Shown: positions 9,461 to 18,586, counted from the stretch's first letter. The stretch is 64,000 bases of DNA from Chryseobacterium sp. LAM-KRS1 (GCF_013184525.1 NZ_JAAOIZ010000005.1:1-64000), one strand, 5' to 3'. Numbers and translations: made by a program. The notes: generated by a model from the sequence alone, not told the origin.

Positions 9461-10579
9461 TTATAGCTCCAGATATACCAGTTTTTCAATCAGTTTTTTA
9501 TTGGTACTTTCAGGGATTTGCCTCATTAAAAAGTTCCTGAATCCTGTGCCATATTTCCACAGAGATATTTTTCCAATCATCCGGCTGGTATTGACAACAT
9601 AGTCTACTTTTTTTCTCCTTATTTTTTGAAAATTTTCGAAGACCCGGTTAAAATCTTTATTCTCTACGAGCAATTTTCCGATGATATAAGCATCTTCTAT
9701 AGCCTGGCATGCACCCTGGCCCATATTAGGAGTTGTTGCGTGCGCGGCATCACCTATTAGGCATAAATTGTCAGAATACCATTCAGGTATGGGAGAGAGG
9801 TCTGTAATATCATTTAAAATGATATCCCCGGGAGAAGTTGCTTGTAGGATTTTTGTTACCAATGGATTGAAATCACTGAAAACAGAGCAGAGATCAATAT
9901 CCGGTTTAAAGCTTTTATCACTTATTACGGCATACCAATATACTTTTGTAGCTGACATCTTTACAAAACCGAAACGTTTACCTTTTCCCCACATTTCCAG
10001 AGCTTCATGATGGTACTCTTCCGGGAGATCGTAGTTAACGAGGCCCCGCCAGCACTTTTGTCCTGTATTTCTGATGGTTCCTGTTTTTAAGATCTGATTC
10101 CGAACTTTGGATTTTATTCCATCCGCTCCAAAAACAACGTTGCTTTCTACGGCTGTTCTGTTTTCAAAGTGTAACGTATAATTATCATTTTTTTCTATAC
10201 TTTGTAGATTATGACTTAGCTGAATGTTTTCGAAACCTATGTTTTCAGCAAGGATTTTTTGCAGCTCCGCTCTATGAATGGCTACATTGGAGACATTCAA
10301 CTTTCTTTCAAGATCTGAACTATGTGTTCTTGAAATAGATCGAAATGAACCGTCAGTAATAGAGATCCCATGAATTTTATTCCCTGAATTTTCAACTTTT
10401 TCTTTTAGATTCAGTTGTTCAAATACTTTCATTGCATTCATGGCCATCATAATTCCTGATCCCACTGGCTTAATTTCAGGAGCTGATTCATATAATGTAA
10501 CATCCAGCTGATGTTGTTTAAGGATATTGCCAAGGGTAAGACCTCCGATTCCGGCTCCGATAATTGAAATTGAATTCAT
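9461..10579 (-). CDS. FAD-dependent aromatic-hydroxylase-type monooxygenase
   Basis: 372 residues. The N-terminal Rossmann motif is GAGIGGLTLG (8-17). A GADGIKSKVR segment lies in the middle, and LIGDAAHATTPNMGQG near residue 275 is the GD motif binding FAD ribityl and NAD(P)H. This is the class A flavoprotein monooxygenase fold (salicylate/urate hydroxylase type), usually hydroxylating small aromatic or heterocyclic substrates with NAD(P)H and oxygen. TetX-type tetracycline monooxygenases share the fold, but the GD-motif region here is closer to the HpxO/salicylate hydroxylase style. It is last in a minus-strand run after the lipoprotein and GNAT genes, 18 bases after the GNAT. Confidence 0.85.
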   Translation of the reverse strand: MNSISIIGAGIGGLTLGNILKQHQLDVTLYESAPEIKPVGSGIMMAMNAMKVFEQLNLKEKVENSGNKIHGISITDGSFRSISRTHSSDLERKLNVSNVAIHRAELQKILAENIGFENIQLSHNLQSIEKNDNYTLHFENRTAVESNVVFGADGIKSKVRNQILKTGTIRNTGQKCWRGLVNYDLPEEYHHEALEMWGKGKRFGFVKMSATKVYWYAVISDKSFKPDIDLCSVFSDFNPLVTKILQATSPGDIILNDITDLSPIPEWYSDNLCLIGDAAHATTPNMGQGACQAIEDAYIIGKLLVENKDFNRVFENFQKIRRKKVDYVVNTSRMIGKISLWKYGTGFRNFLMRQIPESTNKKLIEKLVYLEL

Positions 10580-10597
10580 ATCAGCTTGATTATCTGC

Positions 10598-11107
10598 TTA
10601 CAGGGTTAAAATATAATTTTCGGAAACTTTTCTAAAACCATATTTTTCAAAAAAATGATGAGCTCCTTTATTATTAATGCCACTTTCCAAAAGGAGAAAG
10701 CTGATATTCCACTTCCCGGATTCTTCGATCGCACTTTCCAGGAGGGTACTTCCGATAGATTGCCCACGGTAAGACTGATCTAAGAGCATGTCTTCTAGCA
10801 CTGCATAATTTTTAAAACCACTGTAAATAACATTAAAAACCAACATCCCAATGATTTCTTTTTCAGCGTTTTCTGCAATTAAAATCCTGATCGTTGATGC
10901 AGAAGGACTTCCAGCATTAAAATCACTGTTAAACTGCTCTGTCAGAATGGATTCAAGATCAGCACTCCATTCTTCCGAACTTTCTGCTCTTCCTGAAATT
11001 ATTTCTCCATGTGAAATGTATGACTTTGTTTTATGGGTGATAAAAAAGTCAACAAGTTCTTTAATCCGGCTTTTATCAGTAAGCCATTGAGTGGTATATT
11101 GCATCAT
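10598..11107 (-). CDS. GNAT family N-acetyltransferase
   Basis: 169 residues. The acetyl-CoA-binding motif A is visible as LEDMLLDQSYRGQSIGSTLL (about 113-132), with the QxxGxG/A-like loop RGQSIGS, followed by GAHHFFEKYGFRKV, the typical motif B end. Cytoplasmic; the acceptor substrate is unknown. The start is one of two adjacent ATGs. It sits between the lipoprotein gene (23 bases upstream) and the FAD monooxygenase (18 bases downstream), suggesting one transcript. Confidence 0.88.
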   Translation of the reverse strand: MMQYTTQWLTDKSRIKELVDFFITHKTKSYISHGEIISGRAESSEEWSADLESILTEQFNSDFNAGSPSASTIRILIAENAEKEIIGMLVFNVIYSGFKNYAVLEDMLLDQSYRGQSIGSTLLESAIEESGKWNISFLLLESGINNKGAHHFFEKYGFRKVSENYILTL

Positions 11108-11130
11108 TTGGATTTTTATTGTATTCTGAA

Positions 11131-11724
11131 TTATTTAAGGTTTTTCAGCTCGTTTAATAGCGTATTTTGCTTATTAATGAACATGTTCAGTTGGTCTGTT
11201 TTCAGAGGATGAGCCTGCTGGTATTTTTCAATTTCAGGAAGTGTCTTTCTGATCTTAAAAGCGGTGTAAAGATCATTCATTTTCTTTTCATTGACATCGA
11301 TCTGACTAATAAGATCCTTTATGTTTTTGACTTTTAGAGAATATTGATCAGAGCTTGCTTTGATAGATTTGGTTAGTTCGTTTTTCAGAATGGAATCGCT
11401 TATTGCATCAGTATGGTACTGAGCATCATGGTAGTATGATTCAGATTTGTCAAGGATTTCTTTATACTTAAAAATAACTTGAATGGCTTCCCTGTTGGCA
11501 TCGCTTATTTTATCATCCAGTACTTTCAGATTGTTGTCATTCTTAATCAATTCAGAGTAAATCTGGTCGATCATATCACCACCCCGACCACTTTTAAAAG
11601 ATCCTGAAACAGAAGATTCTGCATGATCCACTAAATTATCTGCAATAGGTGCATTCTCCGAATTATTTTCTTTGCAGGAGATTAGTAAGGCAACCAGGGA
11701 TATGATGTAAAGTATTTTTTTCAT
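11131..11724 (-). CDS. Lipoprotein of unknown function, helical
   Basis: 197 residues with a clear lipoprotein signal: MKKILYIISLVALLISC, lipid-modified Cys17. The mature part is almost wholly helical, charged and coiled-coil-like from about residue 55 onward (repeated Ile/Leu/Lys/Asp heptads), with a small GSFKSGRGGD linker before it. No family recognised. First gene of a three-gene minus-strand run. Confidence 0.7.
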   Translation of the reverse strand: MKKILYIISLVALLISCKENNSENAPIADNLVDHAESSVSGSFKSGRGGDMIDQIYSELIKNDNNLKVLDDKISDANREAIQVIFKYKEILDKSESYYHDAQYHTDAISDSILKNELTKSIKASSDQYSLKVKNIKDLISQIDVNEKKMNDLYTAFKIRKTLPEIEKYQQAHPLKTDQLNMFINKQNTLLNELKNLK

Positions 11725-11990
11725 GTGTTGTTTTTTCAGTTGATATTTGCTGACTACAGAATTTTTTCTGAAGATCTGATTATTTAATTTGATTAGTTGA
11801 ATATATATTTTGTATTGTTACAAACATTGAATTTATAAAATGGAATTGATATCAAAGCCTTTATTTTTAAAATTTATGAAAATTATAAAGTCCTGATTTA
11901 AAATTCCGCGGTTGAAGTAGCCTTTTATCCTGTGGCTTTCGCCGGCTTTTGATTGAGAGTAAAAAAAATCTCGATCATAAATACAAAGAT
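11725..11990. other. Intergenic region between lipoprotein gene and rpoD terminator
   Basis: AT-rich and non-coding. It holds a weak fold-back, GATTGAGA / TCTCGATC, around an A run at 11951-11975 (one G-T pair). No full promoter of the TTG/TAnnTTTG type was found for the lipoprotein gene. A 60-codon minus-strand frame here has no family features and is not called. Confidence 0.4.
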
Positions 11991-12022
11991 AAAAAAAGCG
12001 GAGTCTGAAAATCAAACTCCGC
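11991..12022 (-). terminator. Terminator of rpoD
   Basis: Stem GCGGAGT / ACTCCGC (11998-12004 with 12016-12022), extended by TGA/TCA after one mismatch. Read on the minus strand it is followed by seven U residues. It starts 21 bases beyond the rpoD stop. Confidence 0.8.
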
Positions 12023-12042
12023 TGCTAATTGTTTAGGCTAAA

Positions 12043-12909
12043 TTATTTACCCAGGTAAGATTTTAAAATCTTACTTCTTGTATTATGTTTTAGTCTCTTG
12101 ATCGCCTTTTCTTTGATCTGACGAACTCTTTCTCTCGTCAGGTCAAAAGTCTCACCAATTTCTTCTAAAGTCATTGGATGTTTTCCGTTTAATCCGAAGT
12201 ATAATCTTACAAGATCCGCTTCTCTTGGAGTTAAAGTGTTCAATGCTCTTTCAATTTCAATTTGAAGAGATTCAAGCATTAAATCTTTATCCGGGCTTGG
12301 AGATTCTCCGGAACGCAATACATCGTAAAGATTAGAATCTTCACCTTCTACTAAAGGTGCATCCATAGACAGGTGTCTACCGGAGTTTTTCATAGATTCT
12401 TTAATATCCTCTTCGCTCATATCAAGAACTTCAGCCAATTCTTCCGGAGAAGGTGGTCTTTCATTTTCCTGTTCAAGGTGAGCGTATGCTTTATTGATTT
12501 TGTTAATTGAGCCAATCTTGTTTAGTGGCAATCTTACAATCCTTGACTGTTCTGCCAAAGCCTGTAAAATTGATTGACGAATCCACCAAACTGCGTAAGA
12601 GATAAATTTGAAACCTCTGGTCTCATCATATCTTTTTGCAGCTTTCATTAATCCTAAATTACCTTCATTGATCAAATCGGGTAAAGAAAGTCCCTGGTTT
12701 TGGTATTGTTTAGATACAGAAACTACGAAACGAAGGTTGGCTTTGATTAATTTCTCCAGTGCGGCTCTGTCACCTGCACGTATTTTTTGTGCCAAATCTA
12801 CTTCTTCGTCTGCAGTAATCAATTCTACCTTACCAATTTCCTGCAAATACTTGTCTAATGAAGCAGTTTCCCTGTTGGTTACCTGCTTAGTAATTTTTAA
12901 CTGTCTCAT
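12043..12909 (-). CDS. rpoD: Primary RNA polymerase sigma factor (sigma-70/RpoD, Bacteroidota type)
   Basis: 288 residues. Region 1.2 ([17 protein letters not shown]), region 2 with [40 protein letters not shown] and [15 protein letters not shown], region 3 and region 4 ([28 protein letters not shown]) follow in order. Region 1.1 is absent, as in the primary sigma factors of Bacteroidota, which direct RNA polymerase to the TTG/TAnnTTTG promoters seen throughout this window. Monocistronic, with its own terminator. Confidence 0.97.
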   Translation of the reverse strand: MRQLKITKQVTNRETASLDKYLQEIGKVELITADEEVDLAQKIRAGDRAALEKLIKANLRFVVSVSKQYQNQGLSLPDLINEGNLGLMKAAKRYDETRGFKFISYAVWWIRQSILQALAEQSRIVRLPLNKIGSINKINKAYAHLEQENERPPSPEELAEVLDMSEEDIKESMKNSGRHLSMDAPLVEGEDSNLYDVLRSGESPSPDKDLMLESLQIEIERALNTLTPREADLVRLYFGLNGKHPMTLEEIGETFDLTRERVRQIKEKAIKRLKHNTRSKILKSYLGK

Positions 12910-13015
12910 TTATTTTATCCTCAAACTAGAGTTACTATATATTATACGCTTGAAGAGGTCAAAAGGTTACACCAGTTTTAATTTTTTTTAAACGTAAACT
13001 GAATTTTGCGCAAAC

Positions 13016-13040
13016 AAAAAGGCGAAACCGAAGTTTCGCC
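13016..13040 (-). terminator. Terminator of the S1/P1 nuclease gene
   Basis: Stem GGCGAAAC / GTTTCGCC (13021-13028, 13033-13040) with a CGAA tetraloop. On the minus strand a U run follows (complement of 13016-13020). Confidence 0.85.
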
Positions 13041-13146
13041 CTATCTTTTTAATCGTTGAAATTTTTAGAATCACATTTTAGAGGTTAGATGTTGAACAAA
13101 AATATAATTAAACATACAACCCTGAATTCCAGCACAATCAATCCTA

Positions 13147-13938
13147 TTAAAACAGGTCGTTCAACAATTTGGCCAGTCTTAAACCTCCGTAAAGAAGTTG
13201 CCTTTCCAGAGTATCGTTAAACTTATACTGGTAGTCAAATGATAATTTGGATCCATCCGGTGTTTGCGCATATATTTTATTGGCAATTTTATGCGAATCG
13301 TACAACCAGTCTTCTAATGTCCCGTACTGAATTTGCTTCACTTCATCCTTTGATTTGATATCCAGTAATCTTGAATATTCCGTGTAGCTGTATTTTTGGG
13401 AATCAACCAATTTTCCGTCCCAGACAGAGTGCAGGTTGGTTTTTTCTCCGAAATAAGTAACATTAATCTTGTTGCCTCCCAGATCTTCCGCTCTTCCTAC
13501 GTGTAAAGGCTGTGCTAAATCTCCCATAATATGGATCAGGAAAATCAATGCAATTTTTCTGTCTTTCTCAGGGGTTTTTTCATCTTTTACCTGTGCAGAT
13601 AACGTATTTACCTGAGAATAAAGGCTTGGTCCCGCCTGTGCTTTTAAATTTTGCTCAAAGGTTTTAAAATCAGTCTGCGGATCAATATTTACATAATGCC
13701 ATGCTGAAGCCTGCTTCCATACCCCTGTTGTATCCGATTTAATAAAGTCCGGCCAGTTAGCCCAATAGGCCAGGCGTTCCTTGCCCATAATTTTTCTGAT
13801 ATCTCTTCTTGCCTTTCCGGAAAGATGATTCTCTGCGATTTCTGCAATAATTCTGTGTCCCGTTAATCCCCACGCAAATGAATAAAGAGAAGAGGAAATG
13901 AATGCTAAAATTAAAATTTTAGAATAAATACTTTTCAT
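13147..13938 (-). CDS. S1/P1-type zinc nuclease, exported
   Basis: 263 residues from the chosen ATG. The signal peptide cleaves after SFA (residue 22), leaving Trp as the mature N-terminus; in P1 nuclease the N-terminal Trp is a zinc ligand. Other trinuclear zinc-site motifs follow: WGLTGHRIIAEIA, ASAWHYVN, HIMGDLAQPLHVG and NLHSVWDG. The enzyme degrades single-stranded DNA/RNA and may have 3'-nucleotidase activity, probably scavenging phosphate or nucleosides in the periplasm or medium. The frame extends upstream to ATG 13950 and TTG 13956, but a TATCTTTG -7 element (13961-13968, minus strand) places those at or before the transcript start. Confidence 0.92.
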   Translation of the reverse strand: MKSIYSKILILAFISSSLYSFAWGLTGHRIIAEIAENHLSGKARRDIRKIMGKERLAYWANWPDFIKSDTTGVWKQASAWHYVNIDPQTDFKTFEQNLKAQAGPSLYSQVNTLSAQVKDEKTPEKDRKIALIFLIHIMGDLAQPLHVGRAEDLGGNKINVTYFGEKTNLHSVWDGKLVDSQKYSYTEYSRLLDIKSKDEVKQIQYGTLEDWLYDSHKIANKIYAQTPDGSKLSFDYQYKFNDTLERQLLYGGLRLAKLLNDLF

Positions 13939-14254
13939 TGTAAATAACATTTTCAATCTGCAAAGATAACTTAGCTTTTGGTAATAAGGCGTAAAAAAGT
14001 GAATTTCTTATTATTATAATAAGGTTAATAAAATTTAATCATATTCATGGATTAAACCATGTTCCAATTAACAGGTAGCTACGTATTCTTTTATTTTATA
14101 TTTTTTATCCGGAACCCGCTTTGATTATACAAAATTTTTATATTTTTACTGCTGTTATCGATAGTATTGTCGTAGAAATATAAAAATTGAATAATATTTT
14201 TTTTCATTGCGATGAGATATATTATCTTTACAGGCCATAATCACAGGAAACACT
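13939..14254. other. Intergenic region between S1/P1 nuclease and tssG (divergent)
   Basis: AT-rich region. It contains the minus-strand -7 element TATCTTTG (plus-strand CAAAGATA at 13961-13968) for the nuclease, and a plus-strand near-match TATCTTTA just before tssG. No convincing -33 TTG at the right distance was found for either. The bases just before tssG include AGGAAAC, a possible weak Shine-Dalgarno. Confidence 0.45.
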
Positions 14255-15196
14255 ATGTATGAGAATAATATTGTAGATATGCATTACAATAAGCTGCAGA
14301 CAGATTTTAAAGCAGAGTCTGTAGCCGTTAATCTTTTGAAATATCACAGGAGTGTAAGCAATATTTTCATTGACCGTATCGGCATCAATGACAGGGCTTA
14401 TCTTAAAGATATCAAAAGTATTTCAAGTAATTATCTGGGATTTGATGAAGAAGTATTTACGATAGAAACTTACAGGGAAGGGATATACGACTATCTTCCG
14501 GAAGGTTTGTTTCATCCCCCTTCATTAAGCACCTCAAGAAAGAATGTAGAAAGCGTTGTTAAGGAGATCCGCAAACAAAAAAGGATTGAGGAAGACGCGC
14601 GCAAATTTTTTCGTCCATTTGAATTAGAAATCTTTTTTACCGAAATCAGTGCTCTGTCTAAGGAGTTTGACTTTGATGTATCAAGCGATACCGATACATT
14701 GCTTGAAACGATCAGTGAGCTGTGGCCTATTGTAAGACATCTGGATACAAAGAATGCCTATATTTTTATGCATATTTTACCTTTTTTCCATAACATCCGT
14801 GGAGATAAAAGGTGGTTTGAAAGATGCCTGACTGCCTTCCTTCAGGTACCGGTAGAAGTTACTTTCACTCCTAATGTTATTGAGGATATAGAGGAAAATG
14901 ACGACTCTATGCTTTTAGGAAATTCCCGATTGGGAGTTACTTATATTCCCAGTGGCAGGCATATGGACGGACAGCGTAACTGGGTTGTGAATATAGGACC
15001 CATTCCGTACGAAAAAATGAAAATGTATATTCCCGGAAATCCATTCAGAAAAGTTCTCCAGGCGTTATACGATTATTTTCTCCCTGTAACGGTAGATGTA
15101 GTGGAAAATTTTATCACCGAAAAACAGGAATATTCATTTAAGCTGGAAGATGATGAAAGAAATGCAAACCGCCTTGGATACTCTACATTTCTGTAA
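14255..15196 (+). CDS. tssG: Type VI secretion baseplate subunit TssG (Bacteroidota T6SSiii type)
   Basis: 313 residues, soluble. The middle section (FRPFELEIFFTEIS), the RLGVTYIPSGR loop and the closing domain ending NRLGYSTFL are in keeping with the divergent TssG/VasB proteins of Bacteroidota subtype iii systems. TssG forms the baseplate wedge with TssF on the cytoplasmic side. Assignment is supported by the following tssN and tssK genes. No tssF is present in the window. Another in-frame ATG lies eight codons downstream. Co-directional, 55 bases before tssN. Confidence 0.75.
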   Translation: MYENNIVDMHYNKLQTDFKAESVAVNLLKYHRSVSNIFIDRIGINDRAYLKDIKSISSNYLGFDEEVFTIETYREGIYDYLPEGLFHPPSLSTSRKNVESVVKEIRKQKRIEEDARKFFRPFELEIFFTEISALSKEFDFDVSSDTDTLLETISELWPIVRHLDTKNAYIFMHILPFFHNIRGDKRWFERCLTAFLQVPVEVTFTPNVIEDIEENDDSMLLGNSRLGVTYIPSGRHMDGQRNWVVNIGPIPYEKMKMYIPGNPFRKVLQALYDYFLPVTVDVVENFITEKQEYSFKLEDDERNANRLGYSTFL

Positions 15197-15251
15197 AATA
15201 ATTTAGCTATATTTACAAGCACCAATACATTATAAATTTGAAAAACAACCA

Positions 15252-16154
15252 ATGGAAATTTCTTCAGTAAAGGGAATCTTTTTAAGATATATTTTAATGC
15301 CTTTAATAGCAGTAATCATGATGGTTATACTCGGTGTAATCAGAAGAAATAAACCTGCAATTAAAATTAAGGTCATTATTATTTATGTGCTGCTATGCAG
15401 TTTATGTTTGGCTTTGCCCGGCTTTTTTGGGTTTGCCGGAAATCTATTTAACCCGTATTGGTATCTTATAGCACAAATCATTTACCTTATTTTTGGAATT
15501 ATCCATGTCAATCTATTGGATAAATATTTCAAAAAACACATTGACTCATTGCCGATGAGCATTTTATTTGAGTCCATACTTTCATTAACGTGTATTGCTT
15601 TCGGAGGATATCTTTTTGTATTGCTGTTCAAATGGATGAGTGTAGGAACCGGTAATGCGGTAATGTCTGCAACGAGTGTTATCATATTTCTTGTTCCGAT
15701 GGTGTTTCACTATTGCTATGTTCAGTTTATCAGTATTCCGGTGGATATTTATAAAACATGGCGTTATTCTCCAGAGCAGAGGCTTCCGGATTTTGAAGGC
15801 GCGGATTTTGATAGACTTATGGTATTGAATGTGGAATTGAGTAAAAACTTAGAAGATTCCAACAGGTTCAGAATTAAGGCTAAGACTTTGCCAACCGGAG
15901 TAACATTTGGAGACTGGTTTTATAGGGTAGTGGATGACTACAATCACAAAAATCCTAAATCGATCATTCACCTTACGGATGCAGACAGAGAATCTTATTA
16001 CTGGATCTTTTATACTAAAAAATCATTTTTCAGCTTTAGAAAATATATTGATTTTAACCAGGATATTAATACAAACGGGATTTCTGAAAACGAGGTCGTA
16101 ATTTGTAAGAGGGTTATTCAGCATGAAGAAGAAGGAATAACAAGAAAATCATAA
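15252..16154 (+). CDS. tssN: Type VI secretion inner-membrane protein TssN (T6SSiii-specific)
   Basis: 300 residues with five predicted membrane helices in the first about 170 residues (roughly 10-30, 40-62, 70-90, 102-130, 138-160), then a soluble domain of about 130 residues. This matches TssN, a membrane protein found only in Bacteroidota T6SSiii and thought to stand in for parts of the canonical TssJLM complex. The assignment rests on topology, length and location between tssG and tssK. A TAAATTTG -7-like element ends 11 bases before the start. Confidence 0.75.
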   Translation: MEISSVKGIFLRYILMPLIAVIMMVILGVIRRNKPAIKIKVIIIYVLLCSLCLALPGFFGFAGNLFNPYWYLIAQIIYLIFGIIHVNLLDKYFKKHIDSLPMSILFESILSLTCIAFGGYLFVLLFKWMSVGTGNAVMSATSVIIFLVPMVFHYCYVQFISIPVDIYKTWRYSPEQRLPDFEGADFDRLMVLNVELSKNLEDSNRFRIKAKTLPTGVTFGDWFYRVVDDYNHKNPKSIIHLTDADRESYYWIFYTKKSFFSFRKYIDFNQDINTNGISENEVVICKRVIQHEEEGITRKS

Positions 16155-16180
16155 CCACACAAAATTTAAAAGTATTTAAT

Positions 16181-17320
16181 ATGATACAGCCTATTAAACA
16201 TTTTGCAATCAATTGGGTTGACGGGATGAAAGTTTCCCAGAGACACCTGAATGATCAGGATAATTTTTTAATTGATACCATCAGGGATTCCAATTCATTG
16301 GGAATCACTCCTTATAATTACGGGCTTCTTCCTATTTCAAATGAATTTACAGATAAAACCATTTTTGATGTTCACAATACCGCGACGAATGATGTACAGC
16401 TGGTTATCAAACGTTGCAGTGCTGTAACGCTGGCCGGATACAGAATGGAGCTGTCGGACAGAAGGGTAAGCGTAAAATCATTGGCGAAGTCCATGAATGA
16501 AGAACAGGCTGATGGAGAATATTACATTCTGATTTCAGTAAATCCATTTGATAAAGTACCTTTCGGAGATATCGATCCTGAAGAGATCCCTCCAAGACAC
16601 CCAAATGCCCAGCCGAATTACCATATTGAACTTCTTCCTGTAACTTCGCTCAATAGCAGCTATTCCGGAGGAAACTATCTGATCGTGGGAAAGGTTGATC
16701 TTAAAGGTAATATTGCCCAGGTTAATTCCAATTTTATTCCGCCATGTACTTCTATTCAGAGCCATCCTGTTCTTATTGATTACTATGGCAGTTTTGCTAA
16801 ATCTATTGGAAATCTACAGCAGTATGCATTCAAGATCATTCAGAAAGCTTCTCATAAAAATCAGAATACGGCACTGGCACAAAACGTTAAGTTTTTGTGT
16901 AATGCCATGATCAATACGTTCGGGGATATGTATTTTCAGTTCAGAAATGTGATTCCCTGGCAACCACCGGTATTTTTAATTGATTCTTTCGCAAAGCTGG
17001 CGCTTCGTCTTTATAATTCTACCCAGGTTCTGGTTCCTGCCGAGCTGGAAGAAATGCTGAATTACAGTTTGGAATGGAGTGAAATTGCCCCTCATACGTT
17101 ATTGAATCAGCTTTCTATTGTTGCTGAAACCAATTATGATCATCACAATTGTGGTGAGCCTTTGCTTTATATCCAGCAGATGCTTAGAAGTCTTGAAATT
17201 ATTTTCTCTAAATTAAGTGAACTTGATTATATCGGTCAGAGAAAAGAAAATATCATCGTTAATGAACAGGAAGTTTCCAATAATGCTAATCCGAAAAGAG
17301 GATGGAGCGTATTGGATTAA
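16181..17320 (+). CDS. tssK: Type VI secretion baseplate subunit TssK
   Basis: 379 residues. The N-terminal INWVDGMKVSQRHLNDQDNF segment matches the conserved TssK/VasE/ImpJ start (W-dG-M-hl-p-H-h), followed by the beta-rich shell domain and a C-terminal helical domain. TssK joins the TssFG wedge to the membrane complex. Third and last gene of the tssG-N-K cluster, followed by a strong terminator, so the cluster ends here and no hcp, sheath, ClpV or VgrG genes adjoin it in this window. Confidence 0.85.
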   Translation: MIQPIKHFAINWVDGMKVSQRHLNDQDNFLIDTIRDSNSLGITPYNYGLLPISNEFTDKTIFDVHNTATNDVQLVIKRCSAVTLAGYRMELSDRRVSVKSLAKSMNEEQADGEYYILISVNPFDKVPFGDIDPEEIPPRHPNAQPNYHIELLPVTSLNSSYSGGNYLIVGKVDLKGNIAQVNSNFIPPCTSIQSHPVLIDYYGSFAKSIGNLQQYAFKIIQKASHKNQNTALAQNVKFLCNAMINTFGDMYFQFRNVIPWQPPVFLIDSFAKLALRLYNSTQVLVPAELEEMLNYSLEWSEIAPHTLLNQLSIVAETNYDHHNCGEPLLYIQQMLRSLEIIFSKLSELDYIGQRKENIIVNEQEVSNNANPKRGWSVLD

Positions 17321-17340
17321 TTGATCCATATTAAATATTA

Positions 17341-17366
17341 AAATCCCGTTTTACGGGATTTTTTTT
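17341..17366 (+). terminator. Terminator after tssK
   Basis: Stem AAATCCCGT / ACGGGATTT with a 3-base loop followed by T residues; 20 bases after the tssK stop. Confidence 0.9.
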
Positions 17367-17417
17367 GATGAAACAAGCTTTGTAAACATGATTAACACAG
17401 CAGAAAGTATGTTTAAA

Positions 17418-17450
17418 TAAAAAAAGTCCAGGCAACTTGCCTGGGCTTTT
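17418..17450 (-). terminator. Terminator of the metallo-beta-lactamase gene
   Basis: Stem around CCAGGC / GCCTGG (17428-17433, 17439-17444), extended by A/T pairs; on the minus strand it ends in a U run. It directly abuts the stop codon of the beta-lactamase gene. Confidence 0.85.
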
Positions 17451-17451
17451 G

Positions 17452-18174
17452 CTATTTTTTATTCAGGAGATCTATTGTATGTTCTACATGACCTCCACCT
17501 TTCCATTCATCATGTCCCGGAATAACCATCGTTGCTCCGGCATACCTGGATTTTAATTTTGCCATTGTCTGAGGCCACGCTTTTACATTAGCTTCTCCGG
17601 TATATCCTAAATCTGCTGCCATTCTGCTTTTTACCAGACATCCTCCATCTAATATATGGTATTTGGGGAACCATACCACTACATTATCTGCAGTGTGTCC
17701 CTCTCCAAGAAAATCAACGATAAACTCTTCTCCTCCAATGCGATAGGGTTTTCCTGTTTTTATAATTTCAGTAGAGGTTGCTTTTCCATTCTTCTTTAAG
17801 ATTTCGTTAGTTTTTTCCGTAGCATAGGTCTTGATGCCTTTGTTATTATAAAAACTGAGATCTCCTGCTCTGTCCTCATGGGAATGGGTGGCAAATACAG
17901 CAATAACAGGTAGATTATGACGCTTTTGTATTGTATCTATCAGGCTTTGGTACTGTGTTTTCTGCCATGGAACATCAAATAAAACGACTCCTTTTTTAGT
18001 AATAAGATATACTGCGTTGGTAGAATATTCCTTGCCCCCAAATACTCCAAAAGTTTTGTAGATATACAAATTGGGCTTAATAGGTGGTTCTATTACAAAA
18101 TCTCTTACCTGGGCATGGATGAACTGGCTTAGAAACACAATGGAAATAATCAGAAACTGACTTCTTTTTTTCAT
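17452..18174 (-). CDS. Subclass B1 metallo-beta-lactamase, IND/CGB-like
   Basis: 240 residues: a signal peptide (cleavage after IHA), then the B1 fold. Zinc ligands are visible: His97, His99 and Asp101 (THSHEDRAGD), His160 (GEGHTADN), Cys179 (GGCLVKS) and His221 (PGHDEWKGGGH). These are the site-1 (His97/99/160) and site-2 (Asp101/Cys179/His221) sets of carbapenem-hydrolysing B1 enzymes. Segments such as DFVIEPPIK, YIYKTFGVFGGKEY and GHDEWKGGGHVEHT are nearly identical to the IND/CGB enzymes of Chryseobacterium as I recall them, so this is probably the intrinsic chromosomal beta-lactamase of the species. It has its own terminator; no mobile element adjoins it. Confidence 0.95.
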   Translation of the reverse strand: MKKRSQFLIISIVFLSQFIHAQVRDFVIEPPIKPNLYIYKTFGVFGGKEYSTNAVYLITKKGVVLFDVPWQKTQYQSLIDTIQKRHNLPVIAVFATHSHEDRAGDLSFYNNKGIKTYATEKTNEILKKNGKATSTEIIKTGKPYRIGGEEFIVDFLGEGHTADNVVVWFPKYHILDGGCLVKSRMAADLGYTGEANVKAWPQTMAKLKSRYAGATMVIPGHDEWKGGGHVEHTIDLLNKK

Positions 18175-18484
18175 AATTTTTTAGAATAATAATTTAATGA
18201 TACTGCTTTTAAGAAGAATAAAAGTTGAAGCAGAAAGATTTGCAAACCTAATTAAAATAAAAATATTGACCATTTGCTGAAGAAGGTTTAACCCTTTTTT
18301 AACGATTATCAGTCACCATCATTCTTTATGAGGTAAATACTTGCTCGCAAATTTATCTGCATGATAATGTTGTGAAATCTTCGTAGTGGTTTTGAACAAT
18401 CATTTTCACTTCGTCTGTGAAATTAACTTTATTACTTTAAGGTAGGATTCCAGAGTAATGAAAAGAATATGACAAATAATTAAA
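18175..18484. other. Intergenic region upstream of the beta-lactamase
   Basis: Non-coding and AT-rich. A minus-strand -7 element TAGGTTTG (plus strand CAAACCTA, 18243-18250) lies 69 bases before the beta-lactamase start, without a clear TTG at the usual distance. Nothing else was recognised. Confidence 0.4.
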
Positions 18485-18497
18485 GCAACATTGTTGC
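18485..18497. promoter_or_regulatory. Palindrome GCAACATTGTTGC overlapping the TonB receptor promoter
   Basis: A perfect 6-bp dyad around a central T. It covers the -33 TTG elements of the promoter at 18491-18522, a position suited to repressor binding. The convergent DtxR/MntR-type repressor gene is a candidate regulator (inference). Confidence 0.45.
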
Positions 18498-18522
18498 GTT
18501 AATTAAAATTTTTATACTTTTG
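18491..18522 (+). promoter_or_regulatory. Bacteroidota-type promoter of TonB receptor gene
   Basis: TTG at 18494-18496 (and 18491-18493), an 18-base spacer from the second TTG, then TACTTTTG at 18515-18522. The receptor starts at 18587. Confidence 0.65.
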
Positions 18523-18586
18523 CCTTTGTTCACGAAGAGGCTTTTTAATGTTTAGCCATAGCCTTTGATGATCATGGTTTAATACA

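Noticed and set aside
9461..10579. Tet(X)-type tetracycline-inactivating monooxygenase
   Set aside because: The fold is shared, but the GD-motif sequence (AHATTPNMGQGACQAIEDA) is closer to urate/salicylate hydroxylase types; resistance function is not supported.
11833..12015. A 60-codon minus-strand frame between the lipoprotein gene and rpoD
   Set aside because: It overlaps the rpoD terminator and has no recognisable features.
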